In this document: one piece after another, positions 44,057 through 52,592 of the stretch
Position numbering within the stretch: the stretch's first letter is position 1
Layout: each line of letters opens with the position of its first letter
From: Bradyrhizobium guangxiense
GTDB lineage: Bacteria; Pseudomonadota; Alphaproteobacteria; Rhizobiales; Xanthobacteraceae
Length of the DNA stretch: 64,000 nucleotides
NCBI RefSeq assembly: GCF_004114915.1
Contig: NZ_CP022219.1
Location: 5,362,501-5,426,500, forward strand
Direction: 5' to 3'
Notes under the pieces: generated by a model
What the model saw: only the letters and a program-made list of their open reading frames with translations
Database searches by the model: none
Told to the model about the DNA's origin: nothing
Translations under genes and position numbers: made by a program

Positions 44057-44845
44057 CTAGCGCATGCCCTTCGAGACCGTCTGGGCCATTTCATCCGAGG
44101 CCTGGATGACCTTGGCATTCATTTCGTAGGCGCGTTGGGCAGAGATCAACTCGGTGATTTCCTTGACCGGGTCGACGTTCGAGGCTTCAAGCCATTTCTG
44201 GTTGATCTTGCCGTAGCCGGCGTCGCCCGGCAGTCCGACGACAGGCGTGCCCGACGCTGTGGTCTCCTTGTAGAGATTGCCGCCCAGTGGTTCGAGGCCC
44301 GCTTCGTTGGCGAAATTGGCGAGGTTGAGCTGACCGATCTGCCTCGGGTTCACTTCGGTGTCGAGCTTGGCGAACACCTGGCCGGTCTGGTTGACAGTGA
44401 CCTCCACCGTCCCCTGCGGGATGGTGATCGCGGGATCCAGCAGATAACCGTCGATCGTGACGAGCTGGGCGTTGGCATTGACGTTGAACGAGCCCGCACG
44501 GGTGTATTGCACCTCGTTGTTGGGACCGAGCACCTGGAACCAGCCGCGGCCGTTGATCGCAAGGTCGTAAGGATTGCCGGTCTGCGTCAGCGCGCCCTGG
44601 ATGTGCAGCTTGCGGATGGCCGCCGACTTGACACCGAGGCCGAGATTGGCGCCTTCCGGGATCGGCGAGGAACCGTTGACGTTCGCCACGCCCTGCATGC
44701 GGTCCATCTGGTAGAACAGATCGGTGAATTCCGCGCGCGCCCGCTTGTACGAGGTCGAGTTGATATTGGCGATGTTGTTCGCGATGACTTCGATATTGGT
44801 CTGCTGGGCGTTCATGCCCGTGGCCGCAATGGCGAGCGATTTCAC
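44057..44845 (-). CDS. flgG: Distal rod protein FlgG
   Basis: The 262-residue product has the rod N-terminus [41 protein letters not shown], the GRGWFQV motif and the C-terminal [32 protein letters not shown]. It builds the distal rod. The GTG at 44845 gives the standard MKSLxIAATGM start and has GGAG upstream; a GTG three codons earlier is too close to that site. Confidence 0.95.
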   Translation of the reverse strand: MKSLAIAATGMNAQQTNIEVIANNIANINSTSYKRARAEFTDLFYQMDRMQGVANVNGSSPIPEGANLGLGVKSAAIRKLHIQGALTQTGNPYDLAINGRGWFQVLGPNNEVQYTRAGSFNVNANAQLVTIDGYLLDPAITIPQGTVEVTVNQTGQVFAKLDTEVNPRQIGQLNLANFANEAGLEPLGGNLYKETTASGTPVVGLPGDAGYGKINQKWLEASNVDPVKEITELISAQRAYEMNAKVIQASDEMAQTVSKGMR

Positions 44846-44863
44846 TTGGGTCACTCCTTCAGA

Positions 44864-45193
44864 TCAAATCGACATCCGAACGACTTCCTGGTAGGCCTGC
44901 ACGACCTTGTCGCGCACCGCGACCGCCGTCTGCAGGGCCTGTTCGGCCGACATCAGCGCCTCGACGACGCGCCGCGTCGATTCCTTGCCCTGCATCGCCG
45001 AGATCGACGCCGCCTCGCCCGCCTTCAGCGTTCCGATCGCGTCGGTCGTCACCTGCTTCATCACCGAGTCGAAGCCGACATCGTCAGTGGTCTGGACCGC
45101 TGCGGTTGCCGCAGGCGAGATGGCCTGCGTCTCGGTGGCGCGGCTCGCGGCCTGTCCGGCGGAGATCGCCGTGGATGAAATCGCCTCAAGCAT
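44864..45193 (-). CDS. fliE: MS-ring/rod junction protein FliE
   Basis: The 109-residue product has the FliE C-terminal half: FDSVMKQVTTDAIGTLKAGEAASISAMQG and VVEALMSAEQALQTAVAVRDKVVQAYQEVVRMSI. It links the MS-ring to the rod and is among the first exported proteins. It starts two bases after the flgC stop. Confidence 0.94.
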   Translation of the reverse strand: MLEAISSTAISAGQAASRATETQAISPAATAAVQTTDDVGFDSVMKQVTTDAIGTLKAGEAASISAMQGKESTRRVVEALMSAEQALQTAVAVRDKVVQAYQEVVRMSI

Positions 45194-45195
45194 CG

Positions 45196-45612
45196 TCAGC
45201 TCCTTAGGAGGTCGATTGTCATGCCGAGCATCGACCTCACCTGTTTCACGACCTGGAGATTGGCTTCATAGGACCGGTTGACTTCCCGCATGTCGGCCAT
45301 CTCGATCATCATGTTGACGTTCGGCAGCTTGACGTAGCCGGCCTTGTCGGCGGCGGGGTGCCCGGGATCGTATTCAACCCGGTAAGGCGTGGTGTCGACG
45401 CCGATCTCCTTGACTTTCGCGAGCTGCGCACCCGCGGCCCGGTCCATCGCGGCATCGAAGGTGATGGTCTTGCGCTGATAGGGATCGGCGCCGGCCGTGC
45501 GTCCCGTCGAGGTTGCGTTGGCGAGATTCTCCGAGACAATGCGCATGCGCGTCGACTGCGCTTCGAGCCCGGAGCTCGCGACCGTCAGGGAGGCGCTCAG
45601 TGAATCCAGCAT
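45196..45612 (-). CDS. flgC: Proximal rod protein FlgC
   Basis: The 138-residue product has the FlgC N-terminus ([35 protein letters not shown]), [39 protein letters not shown], and a helical end. It is a proximal rod subunit. It follows flgB by 11 bases. Confidence 0.96.
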   Translation of the reverse strand: MLDSLSASLTVASSGLEAQSTRMRIVSENLANATSTGRTAGADPYQRKTITFDAAMDRAAGAQLAKVKEIGVDTTPYRVEYDPGHPAADKAGYVKLPNVNMMIEMADMREVNRSYEANLQVVKQVRSMLGMTIDLLRS

Positions 45613-45623
45613 GTCAGTTCACC

Positions 45624-46004
45624 TCAGGCCTTTGCGCCCGACAGGACCATGCGGTGAAACGACCGCACGATCGCCGAGTTCATCGAATAATCGCGATTGA
45701 CGTCGCTGCCCTTGATCATTTCCTGCTCGAGGCTGACGGAGTTGCCGGAGTGAACCACTTCCCAGCTATCCTTCTTCGCGGTCGCGCGCGTGTCGGTCTC
45801 GGCCGCGGACAATTGCATGTGCGACGGCGACGTCGTGGCGAGCCTTACCGGCATGCCGTCGAGCACCTTGTTGAAAGGCTCGACGTCGCGCGCCCTGAAG
45901 CCCGGCGTGTTGGCGTTGGCAACGTTGGTGGCGATGGTCGACTGGCGGAGCTCAAGATAGCGCGCCTGCGACGATGCGAGTTCGAAAAGATAAAGCGGTC
46001 CCAC
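45624..46004 (-). CDS. flgB: Proximal rod protein FlgB
   Basis: The 126-residue product has the FlgB N-terminus LYLFELASSQARYLELRQSTIATNVANANTPGFRARDV and a C-terminal GSDVNRDYSMNSAIVRSFHRMVL. It forms the base of the rod. The GTG at 46004 with GGAG five to six bases upstream gives the usual start; an ATG seven codons earlier has no clear ribosome site. A gap of 86 bases separates it from flhB, large for this block, so an internal promoter is possible. Confidence 0.92.
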   Translation of the reverse strand: MGPLYLFELASSQARYLELRQSTIATNVANANTPGFRARDVEPFNKVLDGMPVRLATTSPSHMQLSAAETDTRATAKKDSWEVVHSGNSVSLEQEMIKGSDVNRDYSMNSAIVRSFHRMVLSGAKA

Positions 46005-46090
46005 GACAGCTCCATTCCGGTCCATTCGGAGAGGAGCCTAGGTCGTTAAGCTTTCGTCAAGCTGTTGGGCCGGACGTCATCCTCGGAAAT

Positions 46091-47176
46091 CTACTGAACC
46101 TTCTCGGTCCGCGGCGCCTGCTTCGACTGGATGAAGTAGATGATCTCGGCGACGGGGCGGAAGAATTCGGCCGGAATCACCTGATCGACCTGGACCGCCT
46201 CGTAGAGTGCGCGCGCCAGCGCCTTGTTCTCGATGACGGGAATCCGGTTCTGCTCTGCGACCTCGCGAATCTTCAGCGCGATCACGTCCATGCCCTTGGC
46301 CACCACGAGCGGCGCGGGATTTTCCTCGCGCTTGTAGCGCAGCGCGATCGCGAAGTGCGTCGGATTCGCGATCACAAGCGTCGCGCGCGCAGCCGAGGCG
46401 ATCATCCGCTGCCGCGAGCGGTCGCGTGCCAGCGAGCGCAGGCGAGCCTTGATCAGCGGATCGCCTTCGGCCTGCTTGTGCTCGTCCTTGATCTCCTGCT
46501 TTGTCATGCGCAGCTCGCGCCGCCAGTGGAAGCGCGCCCAGGCGAGATCGATCGCGACCAGAATGATGGTCGCGATGCAGATCGCCGAGACGATCCGCAT
46601 CGCGATGTTGAGGATCATCTCCGGCAGCGCAACCGGATCGGTGTACATCGCCTCGAACGCCTTCGCCTCCGATGAGCGCAGCACGAACACGACCACGGAG
46701 GTCACCGCGGCCAGCTTGAACAGCGACTTGACGAACTCGACGAGGCCTCGCGTTCCGAAGATCCGGCTCCAGCCGCCGATCGGAGAGATTCGCGACAATT
46801 CCGGCTTGATGCGCTCCAGCACGAAGCGCGGCGCGTTCTGCAGCAACGAGGAGGCGAGCCCGAACACCATGAGGATGACGACCAGCGGCACCAGGAAGCG
46901 CAGCGCCTGCAGGCCGACCACGGTGAGCAGGTTTTGCGCGTCCGCGCCGGTGGAAAGCGGGAAGCCTTCGGGATCGTCGAGCAGGCTCTTCAGGGTCGGC
47001 GTCAATTGCTGCACGCCCTGACCGATCAGGAACGCCTGAATGACCATCAGAGCGGCCATTGAGGCAAAAATAGAGGCTTCCCGAGAGACCGGAATCTTGC
47101 CCTGTTCGAGCGCATCGCGGACTTTCTTCTCGGTCGGCTCTTCTGTCTTGCTCTCCTGATCGGATGTTTCTGCCAT
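46091..47176 (-). CDS. flhB: Flagellar export switch protein FlhB
   Basis: The 361-residue product has a charged N-terminus, four membrane helices and a cytoplasmic domain with the self-cleaving NPTH motif at residues 271-274, followed by YKREENPAPLVVAKGMD. It switches export from hook to filament proteins after cleavage. It lies 13 bases after fliG. The motif is intact, so the protein should be functional. Confidence 0.96.
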   Translation of the reverse strand: MAETSDQESKTEEPTEKKVRDALEQGKIPVSREASIFASMAALMVIQAFLIGQGVQQLTPTLKSLLDDPEGFPLSTGADAQNLLTVVGLQALRFLVPLVVILMVFGLASSLLQNAPRFVLERIKPELSRISPIGGWSRIFGTRGLVEFVKSLFKLAAVTSVVVFVLRSSEAKAFEAMYTDPVALPEMILNIAMRIVSAICIATIILVAIDLAWARFHWRRELRMTKQEIKDEHKQAEGDPLIKARLRSLARDRSRQRMIASAARATLVIANPTHFAIALRYKREENPAPLVVAKGMDVIALKIREVAEQNRIPVIENKALARALYEAVQVDQVIPAEFFRPVAEIIYFIQSKQAPRTEKVQ

Positions 47177-47189
47177 GCCCGTTCAGCGG

Positions 47190-48230
47190 TCAGCGAAAGA
47201 CCAGCTCATCCTCCTGGTCGGGGTTGAGCTCGATTTCACCCTTCTCCGCGAGGTCGAGCGCGAGGTCGGTGATAACGCGCCGCGCCTCCAGCACGTCGCG
47301 CTGGTTCGAGGGCTCGCCGATCGCGAGCTCGGCCTCGACGACGCGGCGAACGCGCGAGGCGACCGCGGACAGGATCAGCTCGCGGAAATGCTTGTCGGTG
47401 CCCTTCAGCGCGATCACGATGCGGTCGGTCGGAACCTGGTCGAAGATCATGGTGCGCGCCTTCGGCGCCAGGTTGATGACGTCGTCGAAAGTGAACAGCA
47501 GCTCCTTCAGCACCTCGGCCGACTTTGGCCGCTTCTCCGACAAGCTCTTCAGGATGTCCTCGATATGGCCGCGCTCCATCTTGTTGATGATGTCGGCGAC
47601 ACGGGCGTAGGTGTCGGCGCCGAGATTGCGGGCGAAATTGAGCGTCAGGTCTTCGTGCAGCGTCTTTTCGAGCACCTTCATCGCGTCGTCGACGATCGGC
47701 TTGAGGCTGAGCACGCGCCGCATCAGCTCGTTGCGCAGGCTCGAGGGCAGCTGGCTCATCACCTTGGCGGCACAGGACGGCTTGACCTTGGAGAGGATCA
47801 GCGCTGCGGTCTGCGGATGCTCCTTGGAAAGATAGGTCGCAAGCGAGTTTTCCGACACCGACGAGACGCGATCCCACACCGACCGGCTCGAATTGCCGAG
47901 CAGGTCCGACATGATCGCCGACACTTGGTCGGCGGGAAGCACGTCACCGAGCACGGCCTCCAGGCCGCCGAGAGTGCCGAGAATGTTCGCGCCCATGGAG
48001 AATTGCTGGGCGAACTCCTCGACGATGGATTCGAGTTCCTGCGCCGTGATCGGCCGCAGCTCGGCCGCGGCCTTCGTGACGATGCGAATGTCCTGCGGCT
48101 CGAATTGCGCGAGCACGCTCGCGGCGGCCTGCCGGCCCATAGCCAGGAGGAGCGCCGCGACCTTTTCCGTTCCACCCAGCGTGGCAACGCCTCGCTGCTT
48201 GACGGGGGCGATGCCGACTTGTGCCGCCAT
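47190..48230 (-). CDS. fliG: Flagellar motor switch protein FliG
   Basis: The 346-residue product has the FliG middle-domain motif EHPQTAALILSKV and the C-terminal torque domain with FTFDDVINLAPKARTMIFDQVPTDRIVIALKG and charged residues that face MotA. It connects FliF to the C-ring. It begins two bases before the fliN stop boundary region and ends 13 bases before flhB, so it is co-transcribed with both. Confidence 0.96.
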   Translation of the reverse strand: MAAQVGIAPVKQRGVATLGGTEKVAALLLAMGRQAAASVLAQFEPQDIRIVTKAAAELRPITAQELESIVEEFAQQFSMGANILGTLGGLEAVLGDVLPADQVSAIMSDLLGNSSRSVWDRVSSVSENSLATYLSKEHPQTAALILSKVKPSCAAKVMSQLPSSLRNELMRRVLSLKPIVDDAMKVLEKTLHEDLTLNFARNLGADTYARVADIINKMERGHIEDILKSLSEKRPKSAEVLKELLFTFDDVINLAPKARTMIFDQVPTDRIVIALKGTDKHFRELILSAVASRVRRVVEAELAIGEPSNQRDVLEARRVITDLALDLAEKGEIELNPDQEDELVFR

Positions 48231-48232
48231 GG

Positions 48233-48622
48233 TCAGCTATCGCCCTGCCCCAGCGGTCCGACGATCTCCGTGAGCGAGACGCCAAAGCGGGAATTGTCCT
48301 CCTCGACGACGACCACCTCGCCGCGGGCGACAATGCGGCCGTTGACGACGACGTCGACGGGTTCGCCGACCCGGTGGTCGAGCGGAACGACCGCGCCGCG
48401 GCCAAGCTTCATCAGATTCGCCACCGGAATGGTCGCCGATCCCAGCACGACCTGCATGGTGACCGGAATGCGCAGGATGGCATCGACATTGGCGAACTTT
48501 CCGCTCTCCTCCGCCGTGCGCGCGGCGATCTCCGCCAGCCGCTCCAGCGGAGTCGTATCCGTGTGCCCCTCGTCGGAGGCGGTCGCTCGCGTGGCAGAGT
48601 CATAATCGAAGGATTGCGCCAT
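48233..48622 (-). CDS. fliN: Flagellar motor switch protein FliN
   Basis: The 129-residue product has a disordered N-terminus and the FliN/SpoA domain: NVDAILRIPVTMQVVLGSATIPVANLMKLGRGAVVPLDHRVGEPVDVVVNGRIVARGEVVVVEE. It forms the base of the C-ring with FliM. It lies 75 bases after the small membrane protein gene and immediately before fliG. Confidence 0.95.
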   Translation of the reverse strand: MAQSFDYDSATRATASDEGHTDTTPLERLAEIAARTAEESGKFANVDAILRIPVTMQVVLGSATIPVANLMKLGRGAVVPLDHRVGEPVDVVVNGRIVARGEVVVVEEDNSRFGVSLTEIVGPLGQGDS

Positions 48623-48697
48623 CTGGTATCGCCTCTTGGTAGTCCGCTCTTGGAGCGTCGTGACGTTCCGATTGTGTTGATGCCGGCGGGGCCGGCT

Positions 48698-49012
48698 TTA
48701 GTGCTTGTTCACTTCGGTGCCGCCCGCGGATGCGGCCGGCACGAGCCCGCTGCGGGCATCGAGCGCCGCGATCGCCTCATGGGCCTGGTCGATCTTGGCG
48801 CTCAGCACGTTGGCGAGCCGCCCGAGATTGGCCGTAGAATCATGCGCCGCGGTGATGACCGTGTCGAACGCACCCGCCGTCTCATGGACGATGGTGGAGA
48901 ACTCGCCCTGGTAGCTGCGCAGCCGCGCCAGCTCGCGGTGCATCCGGGTCACCCGCATGCTGGTGAAGGCGAGCGCAATCAGCAGCACGGCATCAACGAG
49001 ATAGGATATCAT
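48698..49012 (-). CDS. Small membrane coiled-coil protein between fliM and fliN (DUF6468-like)
   Basis: The 104-residue product has one N-terminal membrane helix (ISYLVDAVLLIALAFTSMRV) and a cytoplasmic helical part with TRMHRELARLRSYQGEFSTIVHETAGAFDTVITAAHDSTANL. It resembles small proteins kept in flagellar clusters of other alphaproteobacteria (I believe DUF6468). Its start lies 20 bases inside the end of fliM in a different frame, so it is translated from the fliM transcript. Its function is unknown; being between two C-ring genes suggests a motor-associated job. Confidence 0.75.
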   Translation of the reverse strand: MISYLVDAVLLIALAFTSMRVTRMHRELARLRSYQGEFSTIVHETAGAFDTVITAAHDSTANLGRLANVLSAKIDQAHEAIAALDARSGLVPAASAGGTEVNKH

Positions 49013-49934
49013 CGACGAACTCCCGTTTCTGGTCGACGGGATCGGACACCTGCATGGCGTAATAGCCATCCAGCTGGCCGATCTGACACCAGAACAGCAC
49101 CTGGTTGTTGCTTTCGAGACGGGCCAGCGTGCGCGGCGTAGCCTCGAGCTCGAGCACCTGCCCCACCCTGAATTTCACGACATCCTCGAGCGAAATCATC
49201 TTCTCGTCGAGCACCGCGCTCAGCGTCACCTCGGTTCTCTGAACCTCGCTCTCCATCTGCTCGCGCCAGCGTGGATCGGTCGCGCGACCGTCGCTGACAA
49301 CGACGTGAGCGAGCTTCTGCCTCAGCGGGTTGAGCGCGGAATGCGGAATGATCAGGAACATCTGGCCGCCGCGGTAGAGCGCCTGCACCATCATGTTCGC
49401 GCAGATCGACATGTTGCTGGCGCGACCGATCGCCAGCGACGCCATCGCCGTCTCGACCCGCTCCACGCGAAAAGTGACGTTTGACGTGCCGGCGAAGGCG
49501 GCTTGCAGCGCCTTGGCGAACCGCTCGAACAGCGCTTGGACCAGCCGGATCTCGATATTCGAGAAAGTGCGTTCGACATCGAGCGGCGGTTCCGCACCGT
49601 CCGATCCGAACATCGCCTCGACCATCGTGAACACGAAGTCGCGGTCCAGCATGATGATGACGCGGGAGTCCCACTGCTCGGCATAGAGCACCGCAGCGAC
49701 CGCGTTGCCCTCGTAGTCCTTGATGATGTCGCCGAGAGGGTCGTTGGTGATGCCGTTGACCGAGAAATAGCATGGCGTTCCAGCCATCGGCTGCAGACTG
49801 TCGGTGCACGATGCCGCCATGCGATCGAAGATCACATTCAGCATCGGCATGCGCTCGATCGATATGCCGGCGGCGTCCAGCAGATAGTTCGGGAGCTGCT
49901 TCTTCTGATCGACTTCGACGTCTTCCATCATCAT
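48993..49934 (-). CDS. fliM: Flagellar motor switch protein FliM
   Basis: The 313-residue product has the CheC-like middle domain (GDIIKDYEGNAVAAVLYAEQWDSRVIIMLDRDFVFTMVEAMFG) and a C-terminal SpoA domain (VVKFRVGQVLELEATPRTLARLESNNQVLFWCQIGQLDGYYAMQV). The N-terminal CheY-binding LSQxEIDALL motif of standard FliM is not seen; the protein starts MMMEDVEVDQKKQLPNY. This may mean weak or different chemotactic control of the lateral motor. It overlaps motA by four bases. Confidence 0.93.
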   Translation of the reverse strand: MMMEDVEVDQKKQLPNYLLDAAGISIERMPMLNVIFDRMAASCTDSLQPMAGTPCYFSVNGITNDPLGDIIKDYEGNAVAAVLYAEQWDSRVIIMLDRDFVFTMVEAMFGSDGAEPPLDVERTFSNIEIRLVQALFERFAKALQAAFAGTSNVTFRVERVETAMASLAIGRASNMSICANMMVQALYRGGQMFLIIPHSALNPLRQKLAHVVVSDGRATDPRWREQMESEVQRTEVTLSAVLDEKMISLEDVVKFRVGQVLELEATPRTLARLESNNQVLFWCQIGQLDGYYAMQVSDPVDQKREFVDDILSR

Positions 49935-50827
49935 GCGCGTGCAGCCTTGGGTTCAGCCTCGGTCGCGACCGCCTTGGGACCCGCGATCGTCTCGTTCTCG
50001 ACGACGTCGATCGACGGCCGCTCGCTGCTCGCAATCATCTTGCGGCCGTGCTCGACCGCGATCTGCGGCATCGCGCCGTTCATGAACGCCAGCAGCGTCT
50101 GCTTGACGATGATGTAGGGACGACACTTCTTTTCGCGCGTCATCTTGATCTTGATCGCGAAGGGGGAAAGGACGCCATAGGACAGGAAGATGCCGGCGAA
50201 GGTGCCGACCAGGGCCGCGCCGATGAAGCCGCCGAGCAGCTTCGGCGACTGGTCGAGCGCGCCCATTGCCTTGATGACGCCGAGCACGGCGGCGACGATG
50301 CCAAGTGCCGGCAGCGCCTCGGACACCGTCACGAGCGCATGATAGGGCATCAGCTTGCTCTTGACGATGGTGTGTATCTCCTCGTCCATCAGCGCTTCGA
50401 TCTCGTGCGTGCGCGCATTGCCCATGATGATGAGGCGGACATAGTCGCAGATGAACTGGAGCAGTGAGGGATCCCCGAGCACGCTGGGGAATGCCTTGAA
50501 GATCTCCGAGGACGCGGGATCGTCAATATGCGCTTCCACCTCGTTGCGGCCCTTGCCGCGCAGCTCGCGCATCAGGGCATGAAGCGCGCCGAGCAGGTCG
50601 AGATAATAGCGCTCACTCGGCACGGCGCCGGTGATGGCCTGCATGCAGGCGACGCCGGTGTCCACGACCGTCTTCCACGGATTGGCCACGATGAAGGTGC
50701 CGACCGCGGTGCCCATGATGATCACGAACTCCCACGGCTGCATGAGAACGGCCAGGTGCCCGCCCATGGCGGCAAATCCGCCGAGCAGCGCCGCTACCGT
50801 GATGAAACCCCCCACGAAACTGCCCAA
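49931..50827 (-). CDS. motA: Flagellar stator protein MotA
   Basis: The product (about 298 residues) has four membrane segments and MotA signatures: LLGGFAAMGGHLAVLMQPWEFVIIMGTAVGTFIVANPW, MPYHALVTVSEALPALGIVAAVLGVI and a cytoplasmic charged loop that contacts FliG. I chose the TTG at 50827, which gives a normal MotA start and has GGAG seven bases upstream; an ATG at 50899 would add 24 residues. It starts the motA-to-fliP block and is divergent from the DUF1217 gene. Confidence 0.92.
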   Translation of the reverse strand: MGSFVGGFITVAALLGGFAAMGGHLAVLMQPWEFVIIMGTAVGTFIVANPWKTVVDTGVACMQAITGAVPSERYYLDLLGALHALMRELRGKGRNEVEAHIDDPASSEIFKAFPSVLGDPSLLQFICDYVRLIIMGNARTHEIEALMDEEIHTIVKSKLMPYHALVTVSEALPALGIVAAVLGVIKAMGALDQSPKLLGGFIGAALVGTFAGIFLSYGVLSPFAIKIKMTREKKCRPYIIVKQTLLAFMNGAMPQIAVEHGRKMIASSERPSIDVVENETIAGPKAVATEAEPKAARA

Positions 50828-50874
50828 CGCGCCACTCCATCGCCGATCCCATCGGGAATATCTAGTTGGCGAGC

Positions 50875-50916
50875 CTTGCGCGAGGCTGGCTTGCTCCATC
50901 GTCAGCCTCGCGCAAG
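50875..50916. promoter_or_regulatory. Perfect inverted repeat in the motA / DUF1217 divergent promoter region
   Basis: Arms CTTGCGCGAGGCTG (50875-50888) and CAGCCTCGCGCAAG (50903-50916) match over all 14 bases and are separated by 14 bases. The element lies in the 143-base gap between the two divergent flagellar blocks, a good place for a shared operator, although a hairpin in the motA leader is an alternative. Confidence 0.6.
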
Positions 50917-50970
50917 CAATTGACGGCAGCTTGAGGCGGGGGCGCACCGGCGGCCAGAGGGACGCGTGCC

Positions 50971-51759
50971 ATGCTATCCACCATCGCGGACTACACCAGG
51001 CTGACCAAGGACATGGGCAAGTCGCTGACGCAGGTCGCGAAGCAGCCCGATGTCAGTCGCGAGACCGATTACTTCCTGAGCCATATCGGCAAGGTGAAGA
51101 CCATCGACGATTTCCTGAAGGACTATCGCCTCTACTCCTACGCGATGAAGGCCTATGGCCTCAGCGACATGACCTACGCCAAGGCGTTCATGCGCAAAGT
51201 GCTGACGGAGGGGGTTGCGAGCAAGGACGCCTTCGCCAACAAGCTCACCGACACCCGCTACCGGCAATTCGCCACCGCCTTCAACTTCGCCGCCCTCGGC
51301 AACAAGGCGACCCAGACCACCGCGGCCACGACCGGAACGGCGACCCAATACGTCACGCAGACGATGGAGGAGAAGGCCGGCGACCAGAACGAAGGCCTGC
51401 GGCTGGCGCTCTATTTCACCCGCAAGGCCTCCACCGTCACGACCGCCTATCAGATCCTCGCCGACAAGGCGCTGACACAGGTGGTTCAAACCGCGCTCGG
51501 CCTGCCGTCGACGATCAGCGCGGCCAACATCGACGCCCAGGCCAAGATGATCACCGACAGGATCGAGCTCACCGATTTCAAGGACCCGGCCAAGGTCACC
51601 AAATTCGTGCAGCGTTTCGCGGCGATGTGGGACGCGACCCAGGCCCAGAGCAACAGCGCGACCAATCCCGCGCTGGTCCTCATCGGCGGCGCATCCGCCT
51701 CGGCCAGTATGGATACCAACATGCTCACGACGCTTCAGAACATCAGGTTCAACAGGTAA
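50971..51759 (+). CDS. DUF1217 family flagellar-cluster protein
   Basis: The 262-residue product is soluble and alpha-helical with FLSHIGKVKTIDDFLKDYRLYSYAMKAYGLSDMTYAKAFMRKVL and FANKLTDTRYRQFATAFNF, which match DUF1217 proteins. These are regularly found beside flgF and fliI in rhizobia, but their role is unknown. It has no signal peptide or membrane helix, so it may be a cytoplasmic factor or a type III export substrate. The ATG at 50971 has AGAGGGACG upstream, and flgF follows after three bases. Confidence 0.87.
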   Translation: MLSTIADYTRLTKDMGKSLTQVAKQPDVSRETDYFLSHIGKVKTIDDFLKDYRLYSYAMKAYGLSDMTYAKAFMRKVLTEGVASKDAFANKLTDTRYRQFATAFNFAALGNKATQTTAATTGTATQYVTQTMEEKAGDQNEGLRLALYFTRKASTVTTAYQILADKALTQVVQTALGLPSTISAANIDAQAKMITDRIELTDFKDPAKVTKFVQRFAAMWDATQAQSNSATNPALVLIGGASASASMDTNMLTTLQNIRFNR

Positions 51760-51762
51760 GTC

Positions 51763-52491
51763 ATGCAATCGGCTCTCTATGTCGGATTGTCGGCGCAGGT
51801 CGCCCTCGAGAAGCGCCTGCAGACGATCGCCAACAACGTCGCCAACGTGAACACGGCAGCGTTCCGCACCGACGTGGTGAAGTTCGAGACCGTGCTGTCC
51901 AAGGCGGGCCCGAGCCCGGTCGCCTTCTCCTCGCCGGGCGACAACATCATCTCCCGCGAGATGGGCAACATCACCGAGAGCGGCAACCCGCTCGACGTCG
52001 CCGTGGTCGGGCAGGGCTGGATCGCCTTCGCCGGTCCGAACGGCACGGTCTATACCCGCGACGGCCGGCTCCAGATCGCCTCGAACGGCGATCTTCAGAC
52101 CGTCAGCGGCTTTCCGGTCGTCGATTCCGGCGGCGCGCAGATCACGCTCGACCCGAACGGCGGACCGATCTCGATTTCGCGCAGCGGCGCGATCACCCAG
52201 GACAACAACGAGATCGGCACGATCGGCCTGTTCAGCATCCCCGCCGACGCCAATCTCGAGCGCTACGGCAATTCCGGCGTGACGCCAGACCGCCCCGCGA
52301 CCGCCATCGCCGACTTCTCCCGCGACGGCTTCAAGCAGGGCTATGTCGAGGGCTCCGGCGCCAACCCGATGATGGAATTGACCAAGCTGATCGCGGCCTC
52401 GCGCGCCTTCGACGGCACCAATTCGATGATCGAGGGCACCGAGAGCTCGCTGCAGAACGCCATCCGGACGCTGGGCGAGCCCGGCAAGTAG
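51763..52491 (+). CDS. flgF: Proximal rod protein FlgF
   Basis: The 242-residue product has the rod N-terminus (LYVGLSAQVALEKRLQTIANNVANVNTAAFRTDVVKFE), a VVGQGWIAF motif and a C-terminal NPMMELTKLIAASRAFDGTNSMIEG. It is a proximal rod subunit. It is separated from fliI by a short palindromic repeat. AGGTAAG lies before the ATG. Confidence 0.95.
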   Translation: MQSALYVGLSAQVALEKRLQTIANNVANVNTAAFRTDVVKFETVLSKAGPSPVAFSSPGDNIISREMGNITESGNPLDVAVVGQGWIAFAGPNGTVYTRDGRLQIASNGDLQTVSGFPVVDSGGAQITLDPNGGPISISRSGAITQDNNEIGTIGLFSIPADANLERYGNSGVTPDRPATAIADFSRDGFKQGYVEGSGANPMMELTKLIAASRAFDGTNSMIEGTESSLQNAIRTLGEPGK

Positions 52492-52520
52492 ACGCGCCTC
52501 GCGGCGCTTGTTTGTTGTTC

Positions 52521-52569
52521 AAGCATGATCTTTTCGGAAAACCGCTGCACACTTTTCCGGATCATGCTT
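52521..52569. repeat. Short palindromic repeat between flgF and fliI
   Basis: Arms AAGCATGATC (52521-52530) and GATCATGCTT (52560-52569) enclose a second pair CGGAAAA/TTTTCCG. From memory this is one of the commonest short intergenic repeats in Bradyrhizobium. It ends 23 bases before the fliI start, so it may affect fliI translation or processing of the flgF-fliI message. Confidence 0.72.
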
Positions 52570-52592
52570 CAGATTGAGGTTGGACGGTTTCC

